Assembly: GCF_000826685.1 (NCBI RefSeq)
Contig: NZ_JROO01000017.1
Coordinates: 45,630 to 109,629, forward strand
DNA length: 64,000 nucleotides
Direction: 5' to 3'
Source of the DNA: Streptomonospora alba
GTDB taxonomy: Bacteria > Actinomycetota > Actinomycetes > Streptosporangiales > Streptosporangiaceae
The notes under the pieces are model-generated. The model had not been told where the DNA came from. It saw nothing but the letters and a program-made list of their open reading frames with translations, and did not search any database. Shown here piece by piece: positions 42,039-50,542 of the stretch (its first letter is position 1; each line of letters opens with the position of its first letter). A program made the translations under genes and the position numbers.

Positions 42039-44642
42039 GTGACCGGATCCGCTCCCCGCGCACGCGGGGACGCTGCCCGAGGGGAGTCCGCACTTCATCG
42101 GTTGTGGCGAGACCATACCCGGAATTCGCAGGTGACACATGTTGAGCACCTGCCGCGTAGCCACGGGGTAAGTGAACACTGGCCAGACTGGACACCGCCC
42201 TCGGTACGTGAGCGACTCGCTGAGCAGGGGATCACGTCGCCGTGGTCCCATCAGGCGGCCGCCGCGAATCTCGCGCGCTCCGGTAGCAATGTGATCATAG
42301 CCACGGGCACGGCTTCGGGGAAATCGCTGGCTTTTCTGCTGCCCTGCGCCGAAGCCGTCGAGCAGGGCGGCACGGTGCTCTACATCTCACCGGCCAAGGC
42401 CCTGGCCGCCGACCAGCGGCGCGCACTGACCGACATCGGTCTAGCGGACCTGCGCCCGGCCACCTACGACGGCGACACCCCCCGTGATGAGCGCGCTTGG
42501 ATCCGCGCGCACGCCAACTACGTACTGACCAACCCCGACATGCTGCACTACGCGATCCTGGGCAACCATGCGGCCTGGGCGTCCTTTCTGCGGCGGCTGC
42601 GCTACGTGGTGATCGACGAGGCGCACCGCTACCGGGGGGTGTTCGGCTCGCACATGGCCCAGATCGTGCGGCGGCTGCGCCGGGTCTGCGCCCGCTACCG
42701 CAGCGGCGCGGCCCACGGTCCGGAGGGGGAGCGCTTCCCTGAACAGGGACGCTCCGCGTCCCCGGTTTTCATTCTCGCCTCGGCCACCACGGGGACGCCT
42801 GAGGAGAGCGCGAGCCGGCTGATCGGCGCTCCGGTGCGGGCGGTCACCGCGGACGCCTCGCCCCGGCCCGCGCTCCGCTTCGCGCTGATCGAGCCCGAGT
42901 TGACCGAGGAGAAGGGCGAGAACGGTGCCCCGATACGGCGCACGGCACCGGCGGAGGCCGCGCACGTGCTCGCCGGACTCGCCGAGGAGGGCGTGCGCAC
43001 TCTGGCCTTCGTCCGGTCGCGGCAGGCCTCGGAGGTGGTGGCGCTGACCGCGCAGCGCCTCCTGCGCGAGCGCGAGGCGCGCGCCACGGCCCGGCGGGGC
43101 CGGAGGTCCGGTGAGCGCGGCAGAGACGACGGCGCCGCGGATCCGGTCGGCGCGCACAGCGGTGAGGCCCCCGGTGAAGCGCTCGCCGCGGAGGGCGGCG
43201 GAGACGGCGCCGTGGAGGCGTACCCGGAGGCCGGGATCGCACTGCCGGACGCCCCCGGCGAGCCCGCCGAAGCGCCCGGGGGGCCGCGCCCAGCCAGGCT
43301 GTCCGAGCGAATCGCCGCCTACCGTGCCGGCTACCTCGCCGACGACCGGCGGGGCCTGGAGAACGCGCTGCGGAGCGGCGATTTGCTCGGCCTCGCCACG
43401 ACCAACGCGCTGGAACTGGGCGTCGACATCACCGGCCTGGACGCCGTGCTCGTGACCGGGTGGCCCGGAACCCTGGCGTCGCTGTGGCAGCAGGCCGGGC
43501 GCGCGGGCCGCTCGGGTCAAGACGCGCTGGCGGTGTTCATCGCCCGCGACGACCCGCTGGACACCTACCTGGTGCACCATCCCGAAGCCGTCTTCGGGCG
43601 TCCGGTCGAGGCCACCGTGCTCGACCCCGACAACCCCTACGTTCTCGGACCGCACCTGTGCGCGGCAGCCTCGGAGATCCCCCTCACCCGCGACGACCTG
43701 GAGCTCTTCGGCCCCGGGGCCGAAGAGGTGCTCGACGACCTGGTCGAGCGCGGCCTGTTGCGGCGCCGTCCGCGCGGTTGGTTCTGGACCCGCCACGACC
43801 GCGCCTCCGCGCTGGCCGACCTGCGCGGCTCGGGCGGTCCGCCGGTGCAGATCGTCGACTCCGCCAGCGGGCAGCTGCTCGGCACCGTCGACGAGGCGGC
43901 CGCGCACGGCACCGTGCACGACGGTGCGGTCTACCTGCACCAGGGCTCGACCTATGTCGTCGACGACCTCGACCTGGAGGAGTCGGTGGCCCTCGTGCAC
44001 GCCGAGTCGCCCGAGTACAGCACCTGGGCGCGCGACACCACCGAGGTCGAGGTCCTGCGCACACTGCGCGGACAGGAGTGGGGATCCGAGGCGGCGGTGC
44101 GGTTCGGCGAGGTCGAGGTCACCCGCAAGGTGGTGTCCTACCTCAAGCGGGATGTGCGGACCGGGTCGGTGCTCGGGGAGCAGTCCCTCGATCTGCCCGA
44201 GCGCCGGCTGAACTCCCGCGCGGTGTGGTGGACGCTGACGCCGGAGGCGACCGACCGGCTGCGCAAGGCCGAGGTCGAGGTGCGCGGCGCGGCCCACGCC
44301 GCCGAGCACGCGGCCATCGGGCTGCTGCCGCTGTTCGCCACGTGCGACCGCTGGGACATCGGGGGCGTCTCGACCGCTCTGCACGCCGACACCGGGTGCC
44401 TGACGATCTTCGTCTACGACGGCCACGAGGGCGGAGCCGGGTTCGCCGAGCGGGGGTACGCAGCCGCCCGCGAGTGGCTGACCGCCACCCGCCAGGCCAT
44501 CGCCGGCTGCGAGTGCGCCGACGGCTGTCCTTCGTGCATCCAGTCGCCCAAATGCGGCAGCGGCAACGACCCCCTCAGCAAGTCGGGAGCGCTGCGACTG
44601 ATCGACGCGATTCTGGAGGAGGGCGCGTCCGAGGTCCGTTAG
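42039..44642 (+). CDS. mrfA: MrfA-type DEAD/DEAH-box DNA repair helicase
   Basis: From GTG 42039 with GAGGAGG it has 867 residues. The frame is open to 41910, but that part is not helicase-like. Motif I is ATGTASGKS, motif II VIDEAH, motif III LASATTG, and motif VI QQAGRAGR. A variable Gly/Ala/Glu-rich insertion lies after motif IV. The C-terminal DUF1998-type domain has four Cys (CECADGCPSCIQSPKC). MrfA removes mitomycin-type DNA damage; this one probably does similar repair (Rv3649/YprA family). Confidence 0.9.
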   Translation: MTGSAPRARGDAARGESALHRLWRDHTRNSQVTHVEHLPRSHGVSEHWPDWTPPSVRERLAEQGITSPWSHQAAAANLARSGSNVIIATGTASGKSLAFLLPCAEAVEQGGTVLYISPAKALAADQRRALTDIGLADLRPATYDGDTPRDERAWIRAHANYVLTNPDMLHYAILGNHAAWASFLRRLRYVVIDEAHRYRGVFGSHMAQIVRRLRRVCARYRSGAAHGPEGERFPEQGRSASPVFILASATTGTPEESASRLIGAPVRAVTADASPRPALRFALIEPELTEEKGENGAPIRRTAPAEAAHVLAGLAEEGVRTLAFVRSRQASEVVALTAQRLLREREARATARRGRRSGERGRDDGAADPVGAHSGEAPGEALAAEGGGDGAVEAYPEAGIALPDAPGEPAEAPGGPRPARLSERIAAYRAGYLADDRRGLENALRSGDLLGLATTNALELGVDITGLDAVLVTGWPGTLASLWQQAGRAGRSGQDALAVFIARDDPLDTYLVHHPEAVFGRPVEATVLDPDNPYVLGPHLCAAASEIPLTRDDLELFGPGAEEVLDDLVERGLLRRRPRGWFWTRHDRASALADLRGSGGPPVQIVDSASGQLLGTVDEAAAHGTVHDGAVYLHQGSTYVVDDLDLEESVALVHAESPEYSTWARDTTEVEVLRTLRGQEWGSEAAVRFGEVEVTRKVVSYLKRDVRTGSVLGEQSLDLPERRLNSRAVWWTLTPEATDRLRKAEVEVRGAAHAAEHAAIGLLPLFATCDRWDIGGVSTALHADTGCLTIFVYDGHEGGAGFAERGYAAAREWLTATRQAIAGCECADGCPSCIQSPKCGSGNDPLSKSGALRLIDAILEEGASEVR

Positions 44643-45053
44643 GAGGGATCCGGACGGGCGGCCCGGATCGCGGAGGAGGCGTTTCCGGGACGGTGACATC
44701 AGCCACCGCGGGGATGCGGGAACGGCGCACACTGCGGAGTTCGACTCCACCGGCGTTCGCAGCGCCGGGCCGCGCGGTTCACATCAAGGACACTTCCCCT
44801 GATAGGGACATGTTTAGGACATTCCGACTCGGAAAGTCGGGAGTGGTACACCGGCGCCGCCGTGCGGCGCGACGCTTCGCCGCTGAGCCTCCTCGCCGAC
44901 GGCTGATCGGACGTCCGCCGTCGCATCCCGCTCGGGGCGGCCGGGGTGCTGAGTTCTGCACGACTCGGTGGAGGAGCCACACAAGCGGGGCGGAAGGGAA
45001 CCCCCTTTGCGGTCAGCGCCCCGGTACCGAAAGCAGCCGATCCTGGAGAAGTC
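44643..45053. other. 411-bp interval with no gene
   Basis: No reliable ORF. Two copies of AGGACA(C/T)TTCC-like words occur around 44785 and 44815 in an AT-richer patch (AGGGACATGTTTAGGACATT); they might be an operator for the gene at 45054. Confidence 0.35.
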
Positions 45054-45443
45054 ATGCTCGATCCGATCCCCCAGCACCCGTACCCGTCGGGGCTGGCCGT
45101 CCACGATGCGGCAGAGACGTCGGAGGAGGCGCGCACCCGAGGCACCGCGCGCGTCGTCGCCCACCGGCCGCATTCGGACGGCACGTTCACCTACGTGGTG
45201 GAGCAATTGGCCGGGGGCACGCGTATGGAGTGGGCGTCCTACTTCACCATCCCGGCCGGTTTATGGGCCATGACGGACGGTCGCGGGCCGGACGACACCA
45301 GCGAGGTCGATGCGGAGTCGGTACTCCGGTACGCCGAGGCGCAGGTCTCGGACGCTTCGGAAGCCTCGCAGGTACCGCAGGCATCGCAGGCGTCGGACGC
45401 TCCCGAGGCGGAGTTGGAGAACAGCGTCCCTTCGGAGCGGTGA
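45054..45443 (+). CDS. Hypothetical protein with repetitive acidic tail
   Basis: From ATG 45054 (GGAGAAG) it has 129 residues. The core 25-95 shows an alternating strand pattern and Trp/Tyr motif (VEQLAGGTRMEWASYFTIPA). The tail has Ser/Glu/Ala/Gln words such as SQASDAPEAE. No known domain recognised. It sits between mrfA and the pilin genes, so a link to them is only positional. Confidence 0.6.
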   Translation: MLDPIPQHPYPSGLAVHDAAETSEEARTRGTARVVAHRPHSDGTFTYVVEQLAGGTRMEWASYFTIPAGLWAMTDGRGPDDTSEVDAESVLRYAEAQVSDASEASQVPQASQASDAPEAELENSVPSER

Positions 45444-45650
45444 CGCCCCCGGGCTTCTCGGCCCGAGCGCCCGATCGGCGGCGTACCCCGTCGGCACGTC
45501 CTGCGGGGTGCGGCCGCAGGCGGCTGGCGGGCCGGAGTCGTCCACAGGATGGGGATCCGGCTTTCGGTCGGCTGCTGCCCGGGTGATCGTGGATACAGAC
45601 CGTGAGATCCGTGCCTCACGGCGTATCCCGTCGCTCCTCGGAGGCAGCCC

Positions 45651-45995
45651 ATGTGCCACGTCTTCTCGCCCCTTGCCCGTCCTCGTGCGCGGCGCGTGGG
45701 CGCCGCTTACGCCCGTTCCCACCGTCGGCCCGTGCGATCGCCGCGGCCGGAACGGATCGCGGCGACCCTGCCGAAGGCCGCGGCCGGAACGGCGGCGGCG
45801 CTGCTCCGCGGCCTTCGCGGTGCGCGTCCGCGCGCGGTCGGGCGCGACGACCGCGGCATGTCCACAGCCGAGTACGCGGTGGGTACCGTCACGGCCTGCG
45901 CGTTCGCCGCGGTGCTGTTCGCCATCCTCACCAGCGACGAGGTCCGCGACGTCGTCACTCGGATCGTCACCGATGCACTGCGGATCGACGGCTGA
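45651..45995 (+). CDS. DUF4244 protein, Flp-pilin-like
   Basis: It has 114 residues from ATG 45651 (GGAGG). After a basic leader is RGMSTAEYAVGTVTACAF, a type-IV-pilin-like cleavage segment (G/M-S-T-A-E-Y), then one TM helix. DUF4244 proteins are the Flp pilin equivalents of actinobacterial Tad loci. The prepilin peptidase would cut after the Gly. Co-linear with two TadE-like genes, but opposite to the motor genes. Confidence 0.8.
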   Translation: MCHVFSPLARPRARRVGAAYARSHRRPVRSPRPERIAATLPKAAAGTAAALLRGLRGARPRAVGRDDRGMSTAEYAVGTVTACAFAAVLFAILTSDEVRDVVTRIVTDALRIDG

Positions 45996-46437
45996 CCGGG
46001 GCGGCGTCACCGCCGAGACCGCGGCCGCCCTGCCCAGCCTGGTGCTCGTACTCGGAATCGCCCTGGCCGCGGTCCAGGCCGCCGCGGTGCACGTCGCCTG
46101 TGTCGACGCCGCACGGGTGGGCGCGCGTGCCCTGGCCCGCGGCGAGTCCGAGCACGCCGTCCGCGCGGCCGTGGCGGACACCGCCCCCGGTTCCGCCGAC
46201 GTCGAGGTGTCCGAGGACGGCGGCACGGCACGCGTGGCCGTCACCGCCCCGATACCCCTCGGGCCGCTGATCGACCTCCCCGTCCAGGCCCGCGGCCGTG
46301 CCGCCACCCCGCTGGAGGAGGGGGACGGCGCGATGGAGAACACGGAGACCCCGGACGGTGCCCCGCGGGGCGGGGCTCCCGACCGTGAAGCTTCGGAAGG
46401 CGCCCAGGGCGGCGGCCGTGCCCCGGAGGCCGACTGA
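45973..46437 (+). CDS. TadE-family pseudopilin
   Basis: From ATG 45973 it has 154 residues and overlaps the pilin gene by 23 bp. N-terminal pseudopilin signature GGVTAETAAALPSLVLVLG is followed by one TM segment and an exported domain. The C-terminus is disordered (Gly/Glu/Ala). TadE-like minor pilins prime or cap Flp pili. No ribosome site is seen, so translation is probably coupled. Confidence 0.75.
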   Translation: MHCGSTADRGGVTAETAAALPSLVLVLGIALAAVQAAAVHVACVDAARVGARALARGESEHAVRAAVADTAPGSADVEVSEDGGTARVAVTAPIPLGPLIDLPVQARGRAATPLEEGDGAMENTETPDGAPRGGAPDREASEGAQGGGRAPEAD

Positions 46438-46438
46438 G

Positions 46439-47008
46439 ATGCGCGGCGAGCGGCCGCGGCGGGCGACCCCGTCCGCCTGCGGCGCCGCTGCCGGAGCGGC
46501 GACGGACCGGCGCCCCGGTGGGACGGCCGCGGTCCCGGCTTGGCGCGGCGGGATCCGCCCGTCTCCGAGGCGGCGGGTCGGCGGCGAGACGGTTCGCCCG
46601 GTGCAGAGTGACACTCCCTCCGGACCGGGGCCCGCGGCGCACAGGCGTCGCTCCGACGGCGGATCCGCGACGGTATGGGTGCTCGCGCTGTGCGCTGTCC
46701 TGCTGTTCGTCGCCTCGACGGTCGTGGTCGTCGCGGGCGTCCGCGTCGACCGGCACCGCGCGGCGACGGCGGCTGACCTCGCCGCACTCGCCGGAGCCCG
46801 ACGCCTGGCCGAGGGGCGCGGGCCGTCGTGTGCCGCGGCCCGCGCCACGGCCGAGGCCAACGGCGCGGCCCTGGCACGCTGCCGAATCGCCGCCGATTTC
46901 TCGCTGCACGTCACCGTCCGGGTCCCCGTCCGCTCGTGGCCCGGCACGGTATCCGCCCACGCCCGAGCCGGCCCGCACCGCTCCACCTGGGCGCCGAAGA
47001 CGCCCTGA
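46439..47008 (+). CDS. Rv3654c-like TadE-type exported protein
   Basis: From ATG 46439 it has 189 residues. A long basic, low-complexity leader ends at RRSDGGSATVWVLALCAVLLF, the start of a pilin-like membrane helix. The exported part has AATAADLAALAGARRLAEG and two Cys. This is the helicase/secretion-neighbourhood TadE-like family of actinobacteria. Its start may lie further in, nearer the helix. Confidence 0.65.
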   Translation: MRGERPRRATPSACGAAAGAATDRRPGGTAAVPAWRGGIRPSPRRRVGGETVRPVQSDTPSGPGPAAHRRRSDGGSATVWVLALCAVLLFVASTVVVVAGVRVDRHRAATAADLAALAGARRLAEGRGPSCAAARATAEANGAALARCRIAADFSLHVTVRVPVRSWPGTVSAHARAGPHRSTWAPKTP

Positions 47009-47128
47009 AGGCCGGTCGGATGGGAGCCGGGACCGCCGGCGACAGAAGTGCCGTTCGGGGCGGCGGCCGTGCAACCGGCGCCGCACTCGCCCTCGGACAC
47101 CCGCTCGGTGCGTCGGAGGCTCGGCGAT

Positions 47129-47884
47129 TCAGGGCAGCGTCAGGCCGGAGACGAGGCCGGCGGCGAGTGGGACCACGCCGATGAGGACGAACGCGGGAAG
47201 GAAGCACACGCCCAAAGGGGCGGCGCTGAGGACGCCGAGGCGCTGAGTCCTGGTCAGGGCGCGGACGCGGGCCGTGTCGCGAAGCTCGGCGGCGTGGCGC
47301 TCCAGGATGGCGGCGACCGGCGCTCCGCTTTCGCCGGCGCGGGCCAGCGCACGCCCGATCGCCGCCAACTCCTCGGTGTCGGCCGCCGACCGCCAGGCCG
47401 ACCGCGGGTCGGCGCCGAGGCGCAGCTGTTCGGCGACTCCCCCGAGGGATCGTCCCAGCGGTCCGCCGACGGCCGCGGCGACGGTGCCCAGCACATCCTC
47501 CAGGACTCCGCCCGCGCGCAGCCCGGCCACCAGCAGGTCGATCGCGACGGGCAGGCCGGCCAACGTGCGGGCGCGATCCGCGCGCGATTCGGCGGGCCGA
47601 TCCGCGCGCGCCAGTCGCCGGCGCAGCGCCGCCGCGATCGGCAGGCCGACCAGCACGGCCGCCGCCGGCCCCGCCACGAACAGCAGAGTCGCCACGGGCG
47701 CGCACGGCACGCCCCACAGCACCAGGGCGCGCCGCAGTCCAGCAGGGACCGCGGGCGGGCGCGGCCGCTCCGCCGCGCGCAGCCGAGCCAGCCGCCGCAA
47801 CGCCAGGACCCGCGCGGACTCGCCACGCAGCATCAGCACAGCGGCGGTGCCCAGGGCGACCACGGCGATTTCGAGAAAGCCCAT
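47129..47884 (-). CDS. tadC: TadC-type secretion membrane protein
   Basis: It has 251 residues from ATG 47884 with GGAGTG 7 nt upstream. Type II secretion F-domain: LPVAIDLLVAGLRAGGVLED, then SGAPVAAILERHA, with TM helices near 15, 60-80 and at the C-terminus. It forms the inner membrane platform for pilus assembly along with TadB, whose gene ends 4 bp upstream. It converges on the pilin genes. Confidence 0.85.
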   Translation of the reverse strand: MGFLEIAVVALGTAAVLMLRGESARVLALRRLARLRAAERPRPPAVPAGLRRALVLWGVPCAPVATLLFVAGPAAAVLVGLPIAAALRRRLARADRPAESRADRARTLAGLPVAIDLLVAGLRAGGVLEDVLGTVAAAVGGPLGRSLGGVAEQLRLGADPRSAWRSAADTEELAAIGRALARAGESGAPVAAILERHAAELRDTARVRALTRTQRLGVLSAAPLGVCFLPAFVLIGVVPLAAGLVSGLTLP

Positions 47885-47888
47885 GCGT

Positions 47889-48734
47889 TCACTCCAATCC
47901 CGATTCGGACAAGACCCGCCGCACCATTCGGTGGGTCCAGAACAAGCCCGCCGCATCGAGCGCCAGACCCGCCGCCAGACACAGGAGCCCGGCGGGCGTC
48001 GTGAACAGGAAGGCCAGCGGTGATCCGCCCAGGGCGGTCGCCATGCCCAGACCGAGTACTGGCAGCACGCTGAGCAGCACGGCCGTGGCGCGCGGACCGG
48101 CGAGCTGGGCGCCGAGCTCGCGTCGCAGCGCCTCGTCGGAGGCCAGGGACACCGACAGCCGGTCGACGACGTCGGCCAACCCGGCCCCGGTGTCGGCAGC
48201 CACGCGCCAGCAGGCGGCGAGGTGGCCGAGTCCGCGCGCGCCGCGCGCACCGGCCAGGGCGCGCAGCGGCATCATGAGGTCCTGCCCGCCGCGGGCCGCC
48301 TCGCTCAGCGGAGCCAGCTCGCGGCCCGACTCGGGATCGAGCTCGTCCACGGCCGTGACCATCGCGTCTGCGGGACTCCGGCCCGCGCGCAACTCCGCGG
48401 CCAGCACCGCACAGAGCTCGGCGACGGCACGGCGGCGCCGCTCCGGCTCCCGGCCCCGCGCCAGGGCGATCCGCACCCGCAGCCGCCGGATGAGAAGAGG
48501 GGCACGCCCGGCGGTCGAACGCCCGGCCCCGCCTTCGCCGCCGCCGTTCGCCAGCCCGTGCAGGCGCACGACCGCGGAACCGGGCGCGAGAGCGGAGGCG
48601 ACGAGGCCCGCGGCCCCCACCGCGAGCAGCCATTCCGCCTGCCCGGCGAGCCAGTGGGCCGCCGGGAGCACCGGGGCGAGCAGGAGCGGGAGAAGCAGGG
48701 GTGCGGATTCGGCGGTCTGTGCACATGTCGACAT
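47889..48734 (-). CDS. tadB: TadB-type secretion membrane protein
   Basis: It has 281 residues. Three to four TM helices and the F-domain (LCAVLAAELRAGRSPADAM, then AADTGAGLADVVDRLSVSLA) mark it as TadB. It is the partner of TadC. Unusually, 540 bp separate its start from the end of tadA, so it may have its own promoter. Confidence 0.85.
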   Translation of the reverse strand: MSTCAQTAESAPLLLPLLLAPVLPAAHWLAGQAEWLLAVGAAGLVASALAPGSAVVRLHGLANGGGEGGAGRSTAGRAPLLIRRLRVRIALARGREPERRRRAVAELCAVLAAELRAGRSPADAMVTAVDELDPESGRELAPLSEAARGGQDLMMPLRALAGARGARGLGHLAACWRVAADTGAGLADVVDRLSVSLASDEALRRELGAQLAGPRATAVLLSVLPVLGLGMATALGGSPLAFLFTTPAGLLCLAAGLALDAAGLFWTHRMVRRVLSESGLE

Positions 48735-49276
48735 GCGGTCTCCGATCCCGAAGGCGCCGGATACGGGGGTGTGGTGCGTCGGCGAGGAGGTGGGCGGCCC
48801 GCGGGGGGCGCGGCGGCGGCGATGCCGGACCGGGGGCCGGTCGGCGGGGTGCGGGCGCCGGGCCCATGCCGGTGGGCGACTCCCCTGGAACCACCCGCCA
48901 CCGCCACCCCAGAGGCCGCGGCAATGGGGCGCACCTCGCGCGGCGGGCGAGTCCGCCTATCGCCCACCGGAGACGCGTCGCATCGCCCGTCTTCCTTAGG
49001 CCGCGAACGGTGGTGCACCGTTCAAGAGAAGCGCCGCCCACGCGCTCGGGGGCATGGGAGAAGCGCGTGACGTCTGGCGTTGCCGCCGGGGGCGGCGAGG
49101 GCGCCCTGCGGAGTACGCGGCGTGCGCTCGGCGGCAAGCCGGCTCCCGGCGCTTGGCGCACCGGCGCCCCCGTGCCGCGGTCTCCGGGGGACTCGCCGCT
49201 CGTGTTCCCCGGAGGGGTCCCCAGAGCTCGGGGGGCGCATCGGGGGCGCCGCACCCCCGCGCAAGGCAGCGCCCGA
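48735..49276. other. 542-bp gap within the tad locus
   Basis: The motor genes are usually contiguous, but here no convincing coding sequence lies between tadA and tadB. The sequence is very G/C-rich with Gly/Arg/Pro-rich shadow frames on both strands and short GC inverted repeats. It could hold a promoter, a degraded gene or a local duplication scar. Confidence 0.4.
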
Positions 49277-50542
49277 CTACGCCGGTCGCGCGGCCGGTGG
49301 CGCTGGGGGACCGGGGCCGTCGGCCGGAGGGCTCCGCCACGCGCTGCCGATCCGCGCCAGCAGGTCCGGCAGCGCAGGACGGTCGGTGAGGGAGCCGTCG
49401 GCGCCGAAGGTCACCGCGGGCGGCGCGTGCACCGTGGCGTCCGGCCCGCGGCGGAGCGTGCACACCTCGGCGACCCGTCGCCTCCCGTCACCCTCCCGGG
49501 CCAGGTGCACCACCAGCGCGCGGGTCGCGGCCAGCTGGCTGTGCACACCCTCCCTGCTGAGTCCCGCGGCGCAGCCGAGAGCCTCGATACGGGCGGGCAC
49601 GTCGACCGCGGCGTTGGCGTGCACGGTGCCGGTGCCTCCGTCGTGGCCCGTGTTCAAGGCGTTCAGCAGTGTCACGGCCTCCGGCCCGCGGACCTCGCCG
49701 ACCACGAGCCGGTCGGGCCGCATGCGGAGGGCTTGGCGTACCAGGTCGTGCAGTCCGACCTCGCCCGTGCCCTCGATGTTGGGCGGGCGTGCCTGCAACC
49801 GCACCACGTGCGGATGGTCGGGCCGGAGTTCGGCGGAGTCCTCGACCAGCACGACCCGCTCACCCGGGTCGGCCAGCGAGAGCAGCGCCGACAGCAGGGT
49901 CGTCTTGCCCGTACCGGTGCCGCCTGAGATCAGGAACGCGGTACGCGAGGTGACGAGGGCATGCAGCAGCCGTGCGCCCGCTGGGGGCACGGTGCCGGAG
50001 GCGACGAGCTCGGCGAGCGTGAACACCGACCGCCGCGGCAGCCGCAGCGACAGGCACACTCCCTCGGGCGCCACGGGAGGAAGGACGGCATGCAGACGCG
50101 CTCCGCTGGGGAGCCTGGCGTCCACCCAGGGTGCGGCCTGGTCGAGGCGACGCCCGGCCTGGGCGGCCAGGCGCTGGGCGAGGCGGCGCAGCGACGTGTC
50201 GTCGGCGAATCGGATTCCGGGCGCCGGACGCAGGCCCGCCCCGTCGTCGATCCATACGCCCTCGGGGCCGTTGACCAGGATGTCGGTGATCCGGGGGTCG
50301 CTGAGCAGGGGATCGAGCGGACCGGCGCCGGCGATGTCGGCCCGCAGCAGCCGGACCAGCTCCAGCACCTCGGCGTCGCCCAGAGCCGTCCCCTCGGCGC
50401 GTACGGCAGCCGCGACGCGGGCCGGAGCGGGATCGCCGCCCTCGCGCGCCAGCCGCATGCGCACGGCGGTGAGCAGCCGCGGGTCCGCACCCGAGCCGGA
50501 GCAAGCGGCTGAAGGGCCGTTCGAGGCCGGTGGGGCAGCCAT
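49277..50542 (-). CDS. tadA: TadA secretion ATPase
   Basis: It has 421 residues from ATG 50542 with AAAGGAGGG. Walker A is GGTGTGKTTLL, the Asp box is LVEDSAELRP, the His box region VGEVRGPEA, with arginine fingers upstream (VDARLPSGARLHAVLPP). It powers Flp pilus extension as a hexamer. Co-transcribed with tadZ; the two frames overlap in the nominal call (see that entry). Confidence 0.88.
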   Translation of the reverse strand: MAAPPASNGPSAACSGSGADPRLLTAVRMRLAREGGDPAPARVAAAVRAEGTALGDAEVLELVRLLRADIAGAGPLDPLLSDPRITDILVNGPEGVWIDDGAGLRPAPGIRFADDTSLRRLAQRLAAQAGRRLDQAAPWVDARLPSGARLHAVLPPVAPEGVCLSLRLPRRSVFTLAELVASGTVPPAGARLLHALVTSRTAFLISGGTGTGKTTLLSALLSLADPGERVVLVEDSAELRPDHPHVVRLQARPPNIEGTGEVGLHDLVRQALRMRPDRLVVGEVRGPEAVTLLNALNTGHDGGTGTVHANAAVDVPARIEALGCAAGLSREGVHSQLAATRALVVHLAREGDGRRRVAEVCTLRRGPDATVHAPPAVTFGADGSLTDRPALPDLLARIGSAWRSPPADGPGPPAPPAARPA

